A DNA stretch of 64,000 nucleotides from Pseudomonas cavernae (GTDB lineage: Bacteria; Pseudomonadota; Gammaproteobacteria; Pseudomonadales; Pseudomonadaceae): NCBI RefSeq assembly GCF_003595175.1, contig NZ_CP032419.1, forward strand, positions 3,844,001 through 3,908,000, in the 5' to 3' direction. The position numbers were made by a program, and so were the translations under genes. The stretch's first letter is position 1. Every line of letters begins with the position of its first letter. The notes beneath the pieces were generated by a model that saw nothing but the letters and a program-made list of their open reading frames with translations, was not told the origin of the DNA and did not search any database. This document shows, piece by piece, positions 19,601 through 29,072 of the stretch.

Positions 19601-21160
19601 ACGCAGGCGGCGGTTCACCGCATCGCGATGCAGGTAGGCGGCGCGCACCCCGCGGCGACCGCTGAAGCCCTCGGCGAGCATCTTCAGCAGCGCGTCGAAA
19701 CTCGCGCGCGGCAGGTCGACATAGGGCGCCGCGCGGGTCAGCAGCCGGTACAGGCCGTCCTCGCTCCACTCGCGGCAGGCCACCTCGGCGACTATCTGCT
19801 GGGCCAGCACATCCAGCGGCGCCTGGGGAATGACCAGCGCATCCAGCTCGTTGCGGCGCACGCAGTCGAGCAGCGCCGCGCATTCGATCAGCTCGTCGCG
19901 CGACTGCGGGAACAGGCGGCCCTTGGGCGTGCCGCCGACGCTGTGGCCGGAGCGCCCGACCCGCTGCAGGAAGGCGGCGATGCTGCGCGGCGAGCCGAGC
20001 TGGCAGACCAGCTCGACCTCGCCGATGTCGATGCCCAGCTCCAGCGAGGCGGTGGCCACCAGCACCCGCAGTTCGCCGCGCTTGAGCCGCTGCTCGGCGT
20101 CCAGGCGCAGCTCCTTGGCCAGGCTGCCGTGGTGGGCGGCGACCGCCGCCGGGCCCAGGCGCTCGGACAGATGGCGGCAGGCGCGCTCGGCCAACCGGCG
20201 GGTGTTGACGAACACCAGGGTGGTGCGGTGCTGGCCGGCCAGCTCGGCCAGGCGGTCGTAGACCTTCTCCCACACCTCGTTGCTCATCACCGCTTCCAGA
20301 GGCACTGGCGGCACCTCCAGGGCCAGGTCGCGGGCACGGCTGTAGCCGATGTCGACGATCACGCAGTCGCCCGGCACCGGCTCGGCCAGCGCCAGGGCCG
20401 GGCCCGGCCATTCCAGCTCGGCCTGCGCGCTGGCCGGTTCATCCTCCAGCGGCAACGGCGCCTGGCTGCCGAGCAGGAAGCGCGCCACCGCCGCGATCGG
20501 TTTCTGCGTGGCGGACAGGCCGATGCGCACCAGCCGCCGCCGGCACAGCGCCTCCAGGCGTTCGAGGCTGAGCATCAGATGGCTGCCGCGCTTGCTGCCG
20601 GCGATGGCGTGGATCTCGTCGACGATCAGACTGCGACAGCCGCCGAGCATCGCCCGCCCGGACTCGGAGCCGAGCAGCACATAGAGGGATTCCGGGGTGG
20701 TCACCAGGATGTGCGGCGGACGCTTGCGCAGCGCCCCGCGCTCGGCCTGGCTGGTGTCGCCGGTGCGCACCGCGGTGCGGATATCGACGTCCGCCAGGCC
20801 CTGGCGCTGCAGCTCGGCGCGGATGCCGACCAGCGGCTCCTCGAGGTTGATGTGGATATCGTTGGACAGCGCCTTGAGCGGCGAGACATAGACCACAGTG
20901 CAGCGGTCCGGCAGCTGGCCGCCCTGGGCCAGGCCTTCGCGCACCAGTTCGTCGATGGCGGCGAGGAAGGCGGTGAGGGTCTTACCCGAGCCGGTGGGCG
21001 CGGCCACCAGGGTGCAGCGGCCGCTGCGGATCGCCGGCCAGGCCGCGACCTGTGCCGCGGTCGGCGCAGCAAAGGTGGCGCGGAACCAGGCCGCGACCGC
21101 GGGATGAAAGCCGTCCAGCACCGCGGCGCTGGAGGCAGGCGAAGCGGGGATAAGCGTCAT
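16607..21160 (-). CDS. lhr: Lhr-type ATP-dependent helicase with repeat-derived insertion
   Basis: 1517 residues, close to E. coli Lhr (about 1538). It has Walker A APTGSGKT near residues 54-61, a DEIH box near 173-176, a second RecA domain with [13 protein letters not shown] and QRVGRSGHS, then the long Lhr winged-helix and C-terminal extension. It is a 3'-5' DNA/RNA helicase linked to DNA repair. Residues about 628-674 are encoded by intergenic-type repeat DNA (19139-19278) yet the frame stays open to the end. It is monocistronic, and its stop lies 5 bp from a fold-back element. Confidence 0.93.
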   Translation of the reverse strand: MTLIPASPASSAAVLDGFHPAVAAWFRATFAAPTAAQVAAWPAIRSGRCTLVAAPTGSGKTLTAFLAAIDELVREGLAQGGQLPDRCTVVYVSPLKALSNDIHINLEEPLVGIRAELQRQGLADVDIRTAVRTGDTSQAERGALRKRPPHILVTTPESLYVLLGSESGRAMLGGCRSLIVDEIHAIAGSKRGSHLMLSLERLEALCRRRLVRIGLSATQKPIAAVARFLLGSQAPLPLEDEPASAQAELEWPGPALALAEPVPGDCVIVDIGYSRARDLALEVPPVPLEAVMSNEVWEKVYDRLAELAGQHRTTLVFVNTRRLAERACRHLSERLGPAAVAAHHGSLAKELRLDAEQRLKRGELRVLVATASLELGIDIGEVELVCQLGSPRSIAAFLQRVGRSGHSVGGTPKGRLFPQSRDELIECAALLDCVRRNELDALVIPQAPLDVLAQQIVAEVACREWSEDGLYRLLTRAAPYVDLPRASFDALLKMLAEGFSGRRGVRAAYLHRDAVNRRLRGRRGARLTAITSGGTIPDAGDYSVSLEPQGLLIGTVNEDFAVESLAGDVFQLGNQSYRILRIEPGKVRVEDAHGLPPSIPFWLGEAPGRSDELSAAVARLREEIEQRLGRVENREAFSTEAVDKHSVVHPTDSGDGGFTLSPSPSPVNGRGGQTEAAVEWLVETIGLNDSAAQQIVEYLARARSALGGLPTQKRLVLERFFDESGGMQLIIHSPFGSRLNRAWGLALRKRFCRSFNFELQAAATEDALILSLSTSHSFPLDEVWRYLHSNTAEHILIQALLDAPLFGVRWRWAATTALALPRFAGGRKVAPQLQRMRSEDLLATVFPDQVACQENLVGEREIPEHPLVAQTLDDCLHEAMDCDAWLALLRRMEAGEVELLARDLPAPSALAAEILSARPYAFLDDAPLEERRTQAVQNRRWRDPESTDELGALDLEAIDAVREEAWPEVRDADEMHEALMALAGITQAEAQAHAGWPAWLAQLAKGKRATCLHLHGQPALWLPAERLSQWQALYPGAELKPPIVAPAGYDEAWEADAALVEAVRARLSGFGPLPLARIAADLQQPEAALNLALLALEREGYVLRGRFTPGTSAEEWCERHLLARIHRYTVRRLRREIEPVERADFMRFLFDWQRVAPATRVRGAEALAGVLGQLEGFQAAAGAWESEILPSRVSDYGINWLDDLCRAGRLVWCRLAGRSRAGGGPLRSTPIVLLPRKSLGLWRAGLAEAPAPELSARAERLRQVLASQGALFFDELQDEAHLLRSELEDSLGELVALGLANADSFAGLRSLLLPAAKRSRHDRRARLALANMQDAGRWALLRPRGEEAGEGQAAALEHVARTLLRRYGVVCWRLLEREADWLPSWRELLRVYHRLEARGEIRGGRFIAGVTGEQFALPEAVGLLREVRKRPLDGSLIGLSASDPLNLVGTLLSGAKVPALAGNRLLYRDGVPVASLVAGKTTLLAAADVFTAGEWQAALIRQPMATAFVQGPRRAWQ
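19139..19278. repeat. Repeat insertion inside lhr
   Basis: Two non-coding repeat types lie side by side inside the coding region: a palindrome with arms CCCCTCTCCCG/CGGGAGAGGGG at 19147-19172, and a GTAGGGTGG...CCACCCTAC fold-back at 19209-19275 related to the cores of the elements at 16442 and 56939. Read in the lhr frame they give a low-complexity stretch ([14 protein letters not shown]) with no stop codon. Confidence 0.75.
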
Positions 21161-21413
21161 CGGCCCACTATGCTAGCCCGCGGCTCAGGGCTCAAGGCCC
21201 GTCGATCATGGCTCGGCTCGGCGCGATCGTCGGCGGGCAATCGTCACAGCGAGGCCGGCGTCTAGGCTACACATAGCGCCAGGCCGCAGGTGAGACGACG
21301 AGCGGTCCGCCCAGTTGGATTACACGCGACATATATTAGTTACATGAAGATCATCATCCCAAGCTGATCTTGGCTTCCGGCCACTGCGCCGGCCATTCCC
21401 CTGGAGAAACGCA

Positions 21414-22208
21414 ATGAGCACGCAAAGCGATAAAGGCACTGCCCTGATTACCGGCGCCTCCTCCGGCATCGGCGCCACCTATGCCGAACGCCTGGCCCGG
21501 CGCGGCTATGACCTGTTGCTGGTGGCCCGTGATCGCCAGCGCCTCGAAGGCATTGCCGAGCGCCTGCGCCAGGATCATGGCGTGGCGGTCGAAGTGCTGA
21601 GGGCCGATCTGACCACCAAGATGGACCTGTCGAGCGTCGAGCAGCGCCTGCGCGGCGATGCCGCCATCCGCCTGCTGGTCAACAATGCCGGGATGGCGAT
21701 GGAGGGCACGCTGGCCGAGGCCAACCTGGACAAGGTCGACACCATGATCCGCCTCAACATCGTGGCCCTGACCCACCTCAGCGCCGCCGCGGCGGCGCGC
21801 TTCGGTGCGGCCGGCCAGGGCGCGATCATCAATATCGGCTCGGTGGTGGCGCTGGCGCCGGAAATGTTCAACGCCGCCTACAGCGCGACCAAGGCCTATG
21901 TGCTGAGCCTCAGCCAGTCGCTGCAGGCGGAACTCGGCAAGCTCGACGTGCGGGTGCAGGCGGTATTGCCGGGCGTGACCCGTACCGAGATCTGGGAGCG
22001 CAGCGGCATGGATGCCAGCGCGCTGCCGGCCGAAATGGTCATGGAGGTCGGCGAGCTGGTGGATGCCGCGCTGGCCGGCTTCGATCAGGGCGAGTTGGTG
22101 ACCATTCCTTCGCTGCCCGATGCCGGCGACTGGGCGGCGGCGATGGACGCGCGCGCCAAGCTGGGGCCGAACCTGTCCCACAATCACCCGGCGGCGCGTT
22201 ACCAGTAG
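21414..22208 (+). CDS. SDR family oxidoreductase
   Basis: A 264-residue classical SDR: TGASSGIGATYAERLARRG near residue 14 (cofactor), NNAGMAMEG near 85, catalytic Ser in NIGSVVAL and YSATKAY (Tyr, Lys). The N-terminal LVARDRQRLE places it among the DltE/YqjQ-like uncharacterised SDRs. The ATG follows a GGAG site (CCTGGAGAAACGCA). It stands alone; the 233 bp upstream (21181-21413) hold no gene. The substrate is unknown. Confidence 0.82.
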   Translation: MSTQSDKGTALITGASSGIGATYAERLARRGYDLLLVARDRQRLEGIAERLRQDHGVAVEVLRADLTTKMDLSSVEQRLRGDAAIRLLVNNAGMAMEGTLAEANLDKVDTMIRLNIVALTHLSAAAAARFGAAGQGAIINIGSVVALAPEMFNAAYSATKAYVLSLSQSLQAELGKLDVRVQAVLPGVTRTEIWERSGMDASALPAEMVMEVGELVDAALAGFDQGELVTIPSLPDAGDWAAAMDARAKLGPNLSHNHPAARYQ

Positions 22209-22260
22209 TAGGTGTGGCGGGCGGAGAGTGCTGGCACTCACCGCTGAGCTACGCAGAACC

Positions 22261-22332
22261 GTAGGTTGGGTCGAGCGGAGCGATACCCAACACCTGGCCG
22301 CGATGGGTATCGCTTCGCTCAAACCATCCTAC
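22261..22332. repeat. 72-bp fold-back repeat
   Basis: Inverted repeat with arms GTAGGTTGGGTCGAGCGGAG and a near-complement ending in CCATCCTAC, a type common in Pseudomonas intergenic DNA. It lies between the SDR and the convergent thiolase and may end transcription from both sides. Confidence 0.6.
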
Positions 22333-22403
22333 CGATGCGGTATGGGCCTTGGGGTATCTATCCCCGGTCCCTCGCCCTTCGGGGCGAGAGGAGCCGGAAC
22401 GGC

Positions 22404-23540
22404 TTAGCCCTCGACCGCTTCCAGCAGGGTGGCGACGCCCTGGCCGCCGGCGATGCACTGGGTGGCGATGGCGTAGCGCCCGCCGCTGCGTTGCAACAAG
22501 GCCGCGGCCTTGCCGGTGAGGCGCGCGCCGGTGGCGCCGAGCGGATGGCCGAGGGCCATGGCCCCGCCATCCAGGTTGACCTTGGCCATGTCCATGCCGA
22601 GCTCGCGCACGCAGGCCAGCGCCTGGCTGGCGAAGGCTTCGTTGAGCTCCATCAGGTCGATGTCATGAATGCTCAGGCCGGCACGCTGCAGCACCTTGCG
22701 CGTGGCGTGCAGCGGGCCCATGCCCATGATCTCCGGGGCACAGCCGGCGACGGCGACGGCCTTGATCCGCGCCAGGATGTCGAGGTTGCGGCTGCGGGCG
22801 AAGGCTTCCGTGCACACCAGCACCGCGGCGCTGCCATCGGTGAGCGGCGAGGCGGTGCCGGCGGTGACCGTGCCGTCGAACGCCGGCTTGAGCTGGGCCA
22901 GGGCCTCGGCATGGGTGCCGGGACGGATGCAGCCATCGGCGCTGACCCACCCGGCCGCGGTGGCAATCGGCACTATCTCGTCGACGAACAGCCCGCGCTC
23001 GCGGGCGCTGGCGGCCTTGGCATGGGATTCGACGGCCATGGCCTCCTGCTCGCCGCGGCCGATCGCATAACGCTTGGCCACCTCTTCGGCGGTGTGCCCC
23101 ATGGCCATGTACACCTCGGGGAAGTCGCGCAGCAGCGTCGGGTTGGGCGAGCTGTTGAAGCCGCCCATGGGCACCCGAGTCATCGACTCGACGCCGGCGC
23201 AGATGAACGCCTCGCCGGCGCCGAGGAGGATCTGCCCGGCGGCGAAGTGCACCGCGGTCATCGACGAGCCGCAGAAGCGGTTGACCGTGGCGCCGCCCAG
23301 AGTGTCGGGAAAGCCGGCGCGGAAGCTGGCGATGCGCGCGATGTTCATGCCCTGCTCGGCTTCCGGGTAGGCACAGCCCATGATCACGTCCTCGATCTCG
23401 CCGGGGTCGAGGTCGAGCTTGCCGACCAGGCCCTTGAGCACTTGGGCGGCCAGGTCATCGGGGCGCAGGTCGATCAGCGCGCCCTTGTTGGCGAAGTGGA
23501 ACGGCGAACGGGCAAAACCGGCGATAACGATCGAGTGCAT
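22404..23540 (-). CDS. Acetyl-CoA acyltransferase (thiolase)
   Basis: A 378-residue thiolase with the complete catalytic set: Cys in NRFCGSSM near residue 88, His in GGAMALGHPLGATG, and the C-terminal CIAGGQG Cys. It performs the final thiolytic step of beta-oxidation or the reverse condensation. It is downstream of the hotdog thioesterase with only 16 bp between, so the two are probably co-transcribed. The FadA/AtoB subclass cannot be told apart here. Confidence 0.9.
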   Translation of the reverse strand: MHSIVIAGFARSPFHFANKGALIDLRPDDLAAQVLKGLVGKLDLDPGEIEDVIMGCAYPEAEQGMNIARIASFRAGFPDTLGGATVNRFCGSSMTAVHFAAGQILLGAGEAFICAGVESMTRVPMGGFNSSPNPTLLRDFPEVYMAMGHTAEEVAKRYAIGRGEQEAMAVESHAKAASARERGLFVDEIVPIATAAGWVSADGCIRPGTHAEALAQLKPAFDGTVTAGTASPLTDGSAAVLVCTEAFARSRNLDILARIKAVAVAGCAPEIMGMGPLHATRKVLQRAGLSIHDIDLMELNEAFASQALACVRELGMDMAKVNLDGGAMALGHPLGATGARLTGKAAALLQRSGGRYAIATQCIAGGQGVATLLEAVEG

Positions 23541-23556
23541 GGTGGGGTTCCTGTGG

Positions 23557-24093
23557 TCAGTTGGACATGTCGAGGATCAGGCAAGTGCAGGAGCCGACGG
23601 CGTACAGACGGTCGTCGACGTCGTAGATGCGCCCTTCGGCCAGTGCCGTGGAGCGGCCCAGGTGGACGATGCGGCCTTCGGCGCGGACCGGGCCGCTGTC
23701 GCCGCGCAGGGCGCGTACATAGCTGATGCGCAGATCGGTGGTGGTGTAGCCCTGGCCCGGCTGCAGCTGGGTATGGATAGCGCAGCCCATGCAGGAATCG
23801 AGCAGGCTCGCGGCATAGCCGCCATGCACGCTGCCGAGCGGGTTGTAGTGGCGCGCATCGGGGCGGCCCTGGAAGACGAAGCGGCCCGGCGACCATTCCA
23901 GCGGGACGAAGTCGACCAGCTCGCCGAACGGCGGACTGGGCAGCTCGCCGTTGCCGATGCGGGTGAAGAATTCCAGCGGCGGCAGCGCACTGACCTCGGC
24001 CAGGCTCAGGGTGCCGGGCGCGGCGAGACGACCGCGGATGGCCTGCTCCGCGGCCCGCCAGGCCGCCAGTTTTTCTTCGCGTGATGACTGCAT
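23557..24093 (-). CDS. Hotdog-fold thioesterase (PaaI-like)
   Basis: 178 residues with a PaaI-type hotdog domain: GSVHGGYAASLLDSCMG near residue 90 holds the conserved HGG turn and acidic residue on the central helix. It is expected to hydrolyse an aromatic or medium-chain acyl-CoA, perhaps as a CoA-release valve for the adjacent thiolase step. It is the first gene of a two-gene unit; the AT-rich stretch at about 24145-24180 upstream is the likely promoter region. Confidence 0.82.
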   Translation of the reverse strand: MQSSREEKLAAWRAAEQAIRGRLAAPGTLSLAEVSALPPLEFFTRIGNGELPSPPFGELVDFVPLEWSPGRFVFQGRPDARHYNPLGSVHGGYAASLLDSCMGCAIHTQLQPGQGYTTTDLRISYVRALRGDSGPVRAEGRIVHLGRSTALAEGRIYDVDDRLYAVGSCTCLILDMSN

Positions 24094-24329
24094 GGATTGG
24101 CTCTCCTCGATTGCTGTTGGGGCTGCGGCGCGGACGCCGCGAGTTAGATTACGACCATCATTAAATTATTTATATGCTGAGCGCAATACAAACAAGCAGC
24201 AGAGCGACCGACAGCCGCCTGACCCCGGCAACCTGGACGCGGGCATGCTGTGACGCTGAGTGAGCATGAGCCCCAGGCGCTGTGCCCGCCTGCCGGAGGA
24301 TTAACCAGCTGAGGCGCGAGGCGGCGCCA

Positions 24330-24542
24330 TCGCCCCCCGGCTACGTCCAGACTGAGATGAACGAGGCGGTCTTCAACAGCGAGAAGGGCCAGGCCTATCT
24401 CCGCAGCAACGTGCCGATGCGCCGCCTGGGCAACCTGCACGAGCTGGAAGGCCCGTTCCTGCTGCTGGCCAGCGCAGCCGGTGCGTTCATGACCGGCAGC
24501 GTGCTGGCGGTGGACGGCGGCCATCTGGTCAGCCCGCTCTAA
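24330..24542 (+). pseudogene. C-terminal fragment of an SDR dehydrogenase
   Basis: About 70 codons encode the end of a classical SDR: PGYVQTEMN, then RRLGNLHELEGPFLLLASAAGAFMTGS, then VDGGHLVSPL with a proper stop. The Rossmann motif and catalytic Ser-Tyr-Lys are absent, and the upstream sequence has no SDR similarity. The remaining gap to chrB (24543-24788) contains an inverted repeat GGTAAGCCAG/CTGGCTTACC (24646-24655 and 24695-24704) but no gene. Confidence 0.7.
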
Positions 24543-24753
24543 GACGGACGACCCGCCACAGCCGGCGGATGCGGTTTTTTATGCCGGCGACAGGCTCACG
24601 GTCAGGTCCAGCAGCCGCCCTCGGGAAGAGCCAAATCAGCCGCCGGGTAAGCCAGTCACTATTTGCGCAGCCACGCTGATCAGGGGAGGTCTGCCTGGCT
24701 TACCGATGAGCGCAGGTATTTAGGGCTTCACTTTCGGCCTGCCCAGGAATAAC

Positions 24754-24788
24754 GTAGAGACTATTACTGTACTGGTATCGATCTCTAC
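24754..24788 (+). promoter_or_regulatory. Putative chr operator abutting the chrB start codon
   Basis: GTAGAGA at 24754-24760 and its perfect complement TCTCTAC at 24782-24788 are separated by 21 bp, and the second arm touches the chrB ATG at 24789. No Shine-Dalgarno is visible, so the message may be leaderless or nearly so. An autoregulatory ChrB site is plausible, because ChrB proteins act as chromate-responsive repressors in known chr operons. Confidence 0.45.
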
Positions 24789-25733
24789 ATGAAAAACTGG
24801 CTTTCCCTCATCATCACCCTGCCGACCGCCAATGCCACGGAGCGCATGCGAGCCTGGCGTGCGCTCAAAAGCTGCGGCGCAGCGGTGCTGCGTGACGGGG
24901 TATATCTGCTGCCAGACGAGCCGACCTGCCGCGAGGCGCTCGAAGCTGTCGAGCGCGACATCCTGACCAGCAATGGCTCCGCCCACCTGCTGCCGGTCTG
25001 CGATCCCCGAGGGGCGCGCTTCATCGAACTGTTCGACCGCGCCGAGGACTACGCCAAGCTGCGCGACGAGATCGAGGCGTGCCAGGCGCAGCTGACCCCG
25101 GACAATGCACTGGCGAGCACCAAGCAGGTGCGCAAGCTGCGTAAGGCCTTCGCCCAATTGGCCGGCATCGACTTCTTCCCCGGTGCCGCGCGGCAACAGG
25201 TCGACATTGCCCTGCAATCGCTAGAGACGGCCATCAGCCAGGCCCTATCGAAGGACGAGCCGAGCAGCCACGACCAGCCCATCCCACGGCTCGAGCGGCG
25301 CGACCACCGGGGGCGTGTCTGGGCAACCCGCAAACGCCCCTGGGTCGACCGCCTCGCCAGCGCCTGGCTGATCCGGCGTTTCATCGATCCGACTGCGACC
25401 ATCCTCTGGCTGGATGCGCCGGCGGACTGCCCGGCCGAGGCGCTGGGGTTCGACTTCGATGGCGCAACCTTCAGCCATGTCGGCAAGCGCGTCACCTTCG
25501 AGACCCTGCAAGCCAGCTTCGAGCTGGATGAGCCCGGCCTCGGCCGTATCGCGGCCCTGGTGCATTACCTCGATGTCGGTGGCCCCCAGCCCAGCGAAGC
25601 GCCGGGGATCGAAAAGGTGCTGGCCGGCCTGCGCGAAACCATCCCCAACGACGATCAGCTACTGACGGCTGCCTGCGCCATCTTCGATGGGCTGCTGGCG
25701 GCGTTCGAGCAAGAAGAGCAGCCCCATGAATGA
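24789..25733 (+). CDS. chrB: Chromate resistance regulator/sensor ChrB
   Basis: 314 residues, full length for ChrB. The N-terminal half (about 1-150) is the ChrB N domain with LPTANATERMRAWRALKSCG and DGVYLLP. The C-terminal half (about 165-300) is the chromate-resistance-associated domain starting RKRPWVDRLASAWLIRRFID. In characterised systems ChrB represses chr genes and responds to chromate. The stop overlaps the chrA start by 8 bp, indicating translational coupling. The C-terminal domain is homologous to the stand-alone proteins at 27442 and 31062. Confidence 0.88.
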   Translation: MKNWLSLIITLPTANATERMRAWRALKSCGAAVLRDGVYLLPDEPTCREALEAVERDILTSNGSAHLLPVCDPRGARFIELFDRAEDYAKLRDEIEACQAQLTPDNALASTKQVRKLRKAFAQLAGIDFFPGAARQQVDIALQSLETAISQALSKDEPSSHDQPIPRLERRDHRGRVWATRKRPWVDRLASAWLIRRFIDPTATILWLDAPADCPAEALGFDFDGATFSHVGKRVTFETLQASFELDEPGLGRIAALVHYLDVGGPQPSEAPGIEKVLAGLRETIPNDDQLLTAACAIFDGLLAAFEQEEQPHE

Positions 25734-27090
25734 ATCCGCCATGCCGCCGGTAGCGCAGGATCGCCCCCAAGCCGGGTCCATCAGTTTTCTCCAGGCCTTA
25801 CTGTTCTGGCTCAAGCTCGGCTTCATCAGTTTCGGCGGCCCGGCCGGGCAGATTTCGATCATGCACCAGGAGTTGGTGGAGCGCCGGCGCTGGATTTCTG
25901 AACGCCGATTTCTGCATGCCCTGAATTACTGCATGCTGCTGCCCGGCCCCGAGGCCCAGCAACTGGCCACCTACATTGGCTGGCTGATGCACCGCACCTG
26001 GGGCGGCGTGATTGCCGGTGTGCTGTTCGTGCTGCCTTCGCTGTTTATTCTGATCGCGCTGTCCTGGCTCTATATCGCCTTCGGCGAGGTGCCGGTGGTG
26101 GCCGGGCTGTTCTATGGCATCAAGCCGGCGGTGACCGCCATCGTGGTGCAGGCGGCCCAGCGCATCGGCTCGCGGGCGCTGAAGAACAACTGGCTGTGGG
26201 CGATTGCCGCGGCCTCCTTCGTGGCCATCTTCGCCCTCAACCTGCCCTTCCCCTTGATAGTGCTGGGCGCCGCCTTGCTCGGCTATCTGGGCGGGCGTTT
26301 CGCACCGGCGAAGTTCAGCCTCGGCGGCGCTCATGGTGCGGCCCAGCAGTCCTTCGGCCCAGCGCTGATCGATGACGACACGCCGACACCGAAGCATGCG
26401 CGTTTCCGCTGGTCGCGCCTGGTGCTGCTGCTGGTGATCGGTGCTGTGCTGTGGGCGTTGCCCATGGGCCTGCTGACCGCCCTGTTCGGCTGGCACGGCA
26501 CCCTGACCCAGATGGGCTGGTTCTTCACCAAGGCGGCGCTGCTGACCTTCGGCGGCGCCTATGCGGTGCTGCCGTATGTCTACCAGGGCGCGGTCGGCCA
26601 CTACGGCTGGCTGACGCCGACACAGATGATCGACGGCCTGGCCTTGGGCGAGACCACACCGGGGCCGCTGATCATGGTGGTGGCCTTCGTCGGCTTCGTC
26701 GGAGGCTATGTGCAGCAGGTGTTCGGCGCCGATCAGGCATTCCTCGCCGGGGCGGTCGCCGCCAGCCTGGTCACCTGGTTCACCTTCCTGCCATCGTTCC
26801 TGTTCATCCTCGCCGGCGGCCCGCTGGTGGAGTCGACCCACAACGAACTGAAATTCACCGCGCCCTTGACCGCCATCACCGCCGCGGTGGTCGGGGTGAT
26901 CCTCAACCTGGCGCTGTTCTTCGGCTACCACGTGCTCTGGCCGCAAGGCTTCGACGGTCATTTCGACTGGCCGTCGGCAATCATCGCCCTGCTGGCGGCC
27001 GTTGCCTTGTTCCGCTTCAAGCGCGGCGTGATCCAGGTGCTGGTGGCCTGTGCGCTGGCCGGGCTGGCGGTGCACCTATTACCGAACTGA
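25726..27090 (+). CDS. chrA: Chromate efflux transporter ChrA
   Basis: 454 residues from the ATG at 25726, which overlaps the end of chrB. It is a two-domain CHR transporter: repeated motifs FWLKLGFISFGGPAGQI in the first half and KAALLTFGGAYAVLPYV in the second, each preceding an LPGP/TPGP-type helix (MLLPGPEAQQLATYIGW; LGETTPGPLIMVVAFVGF). It has about 10-12 transmembrane segments and exports chromate from the cytoplasm. It is second in the chr operon. Confidence 0.93.
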   Translation: MNESAMPPVAQDRPQAGSISFLQALLFWLKLGFISFGGPAGQISIMHQELVERRRWISERRFLHALNYCMLLPGPEAQQLATYIGWLMHRTWGGVIAGVLFVLPSLFILIALSWLYIAFGEVPVVAGLFYGIKPAVTAIVVQAAQRIGSRALKNNWLWAIAAASFVAIFALNLPFPLIVLGAALLGYLGGRFAPAKFSLGGAHGAAQQSFGPALIDDDTPTPKHARFRWSRLVLLLVIGAVLWALPMGLLTALFGWHGTLTQMGWFFTKAALLTFGGAYAVLPYVYQGAVGHYGWLTPTQMIDGLALGETTPGPLIMVVAFVGFVGGYVQQVFGADQAFLAGAVAASLVTWFTFLPSFLFILAGGPLVESTHNELKFTAPLTAITAAVVGVILNLALFFGYHVLWPQGFDGHFDWPSAIIALLAAVALFRFKRGVIQVLVACALAGLAVHLLPN

Positions 27091-27100
27091 GAGGTGGACG

Positions 27101-27427
27101 GTGAACCGTATCTCGCTGTGCGAACTGGCGGAATGGCAGGCCGCCGACCGGACCTTCACCCTGCTGGACGTGCGCCGCGCGAGCGTGCGACAGGCCGATG
27201 CGGCCGAGATTCCCGGCGCGCAGTGGCTCGATCCGCAAGCGGTGTTCAGTTGGAAGGATCAGATCCCGCGCGACAGGCCGGTCATCCTCTATTGCGCCCA
27301 AGGACACGAGATCAGTCAGGGCATCGCCGCCACGCTGGAGGCCATGGGCCTGGATGCGCGCTACCTGATCGACGGCTTTGCCGGCTGGCACGACGCCGGC
27401 CGGCCCACCCAGAGCCTATCTAACTAG
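27101..27427 (+). CDS. Rhodanese-domain protein of the chr operon
   Basis: A 108-residue single rhodanese domain, GTG start at 27101 with GAGGTGG upstream. The active-site loop is CAQGHEIS near residue 66, with the catalytic Cys present. It follows chrA by 10 bp and precedes the ChrB-domain protein by 14 bp. Rhodaneses of this type accompany chr genes elsewhere; a sulfur-transfer or reductive role in chromate tolerance is inferred. The last 23 codons are duplicated at 30977-31047. Confidence 0.85.
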   Translation: MNRISLCELAEWQAADRTFTLLDVRRASVRQADAAEIPGAQWLDPQAVFSWKDQIPRDRPVILYCAQGHEISQGIAATLEAMGLDARYLIDGFAGWHDAGRPTQSLSN

Positions 27428-27441
27428 GCAGGAGGTGCTGC

Positions 27442-27894
27442 ATGAAATGGATAACCCGTGAACGTCCGAAGATCGATCGGATTGCCTGCCCCTGGCTGAT
27501 CACGCGCTTCATCGATGCCGAGGCGGAGTTTCTCTATGTCCCCAGCGGGGAGGTGCTGCGCCTGGCCCGCGAGAAAAACGCCACGCCCTACGACATTCCC
27601 GGCGTCGAACTCTCCCACGAAGGCGAGCGGTGCAGCTTCGATGCGTTCTTGCAGAAGTACCAGCTGGATGAGCCCGCCTTGCAGCAGCTGGCCAAGATCG
27701 TGCGCGGCGCCGATACCTCGCGACTCGATCTCACCCCGCAATCGGCAGGCTTGTATGCCATCTCATTGGGGCTGTCGCATAACTGCGCCGATGACCACGA
27801 AATGCTGCGGCATGGTTTGCTCATGTATGACGCGCTGTATGCCTGGTGCAAGCACTGCCAGGGCGAGTCGCATAACTGGCCGCCGCAGATGTGA
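27442..27894 (+). CDS. ChrB C-terminal-domain protein, copy 1
   Basis: A 150-residue protein consisting only of the chromate-resistance-associated domain that forms the C-terminal half of Chr[20 protein letters not shown] at the N-terminus and several Cys and His residues (for example [10 protein letters not shown]) that could bind metal or take part in redox. The ATG has an AGGAGG site. It is the last gene of the chr operon. A copy differing at 7 of 150 residues is encoded at 31062-31514. Confidence 0.85.
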   Translation: MKWITRERPKIDRIACPWLITRFIDAEAEFLYVPSGEVLRLAREKNATPYDIPGVELSHEGERCSFDAFLQKYQLDEPALQQLAKIVRGADTSRLDLTPQSAGLYAISLGLSHNCADDHEMLRHGLLMYDALYAWCKHCQGESHNWPPQM

Positions 27895-27961
27895 GGCGGC
27901 CAGCCCAATAGGTATAAAAAAGCCTTGGCCCAGTTATGTGTTGCAGGGATTAGTGCTTTTG

Positions 27962-28030
27962 GTAGGAGCGGATTTATCCGCGAACCCGGGATAAAGGCGG
28001 TGCCAAGCCTTTCGCGAATGAATTCGCTAC
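27962..28030. repeat. Pseudomonas REP-type repeat
   Basis: GTAGGAGCGGATTTATCCGC and the near-complementary TTCGCGAATGAATTCGCTAC form a fold-back of the REP type typical of Pseudomonas intergenic regions. It lies downstream of the chr operon. Confidence 0.7.
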
Positions 28031-28069
28031 AGGTTCGGCATGTGCTGACTGCCCACAGGGCAGGGGATG

Positions 28070-28552
28070 CTGCACCGCGGATTGCATCCGGGTTACGACT
28101 CTGCGCGCATTCGGCGAGCGAAAACCGCGCGTTGCAGCAGGCGATCCAGGCGCTCCTGCACCAGCACCTGTGCGGCTCCAACAGCGGCGTCGAGGTCATC
28201 GCCTTGTCGCGCCCGACCGGGGAGATGCCGCTGAATCTGCTGCTGCGGCCGATCCCCTCAACTACCAGGCCCATGACGGCGCCCGGCGGTGGCGGTGTTC
28301 ATCCGTGATCCGGCGGACTCGCCGCAGGCCTCGCGCCGCTTGCTGCGCAAGCTGTTCCAGCTGACCGCGACCGAAACCGAGGTGGCCTTGCTGATGATGG
28401 ACGGCCTGACCCTCGATGAGGCGGCCGACAAGCTCGGGGTGATGAAAAATACCGTGCGCGCCCATTTGCGCGGCTTGTTCGCCAAGACCGGCGCCACGCG
28501 CCAGGCCTTGCTGGTGAAGACCCTGCTCAACAGCGTCGCCTCCCTGGCCTGA
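28070..28552 (+). pseudogene. Frameshifted remnant of a LuxR-family regulator
   Basis: The first part (to about 28280) encodes GLRLCAHSASENRALQQAIQ and a PLNLLLRP segment typical of the region preceding the HTH in sensor-type LuxR regulators. The frame then shifts by one and continues as AVFIRDPADSP and a complete LuxR HTH (LTATETEVALLMMDGLTLDEAA, NTVRAHLRGLFAKTG) to a stop at 28552. The N-terminal sensory half is missing. From an ATG at 28289 an 87-residue HTH protein could still be made. Confidence 0.65.
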
Positions 28553-28719
28553 AGGGATTGCTCGGCGGCGCTAGCCGGCCGAAGCAGGGGAAAACCCCAT
28601 GCCATCGTCCCGCTCCAGGCGACCGTCGGCGGGTGGCGGCAGCACCCAGGCGGCAGGTCTGCCAAAATGGCGGTGAAATGGCAATAAACAAGGGAAAATC
28701 CCATGCCAATCATAGGCTT

Positions 28720-29072
28720 ATAGATGGCCGCTCATCCACAATCGCGCCACCGGTCAGGCCGCGAAATTTCCGCGTTGCAAAATCTCCGGGCGAACATTCA
28801 ATTCTATAGAGGGAGTGGGAAAGCAGAGGATGACGCCATGCACAAGAGGTTTGGCACGGCGGCCTCCTTGGCCCCCCGCCCAGCACCTGGCCTGGCAGTT
28901 TTCCGCAGGCCAGGGAAGGCGGAAGTACGGAGAAATCCGTGCCATCCAGCGGCATGTCGACGCCGGACCGTCTGAAGGCGCGCCATCCGTCAGGCCGCGG
29001 ACCCTAGCCGTAACAATGTCCGCGGATGTTCATCCATTCCAAGGGGGAAGTGGGGAACAAGAGGACAACGTC
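28720..29072 (+). repeat. Diverged tandem copies of a gene leader region
   Basis: Two stretches, about 28737-28842 and 28984-29080, align through shared blocks: CGCGCCAYCCGTCAGGCCGCG-like sequence, a CATTCWATTC-like block, a GGGAGTGGG/GGGAAGTGGGG purine run, and a final AGAGGAYRACGYCATG around an ATG. The second copy leads into the secreted-protein gene at 29073. The first leads into a short ORF (to 28975) that does not look like a functional gene. Short blocks of the type GGGAAAAYCCCATGCCA recur at about 28588 and 28690. No other gene is seen between 28553 and 29072. Confidence 0.5.

Noticed and set aside
18767..21265. Plus-strand ORF of 832 codons opposite lhr
   Set aside because: A shadow of high GC3 in the helicase gene. 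The protein is low-complexity, and the minus strand carries the complete helicase motifs.
27962..28030. CRISPR-like or tRNA-like structure
   Set aside because: It is a single REP-type fold-back with no repeat-spacer periodicity and no cloverleaf.
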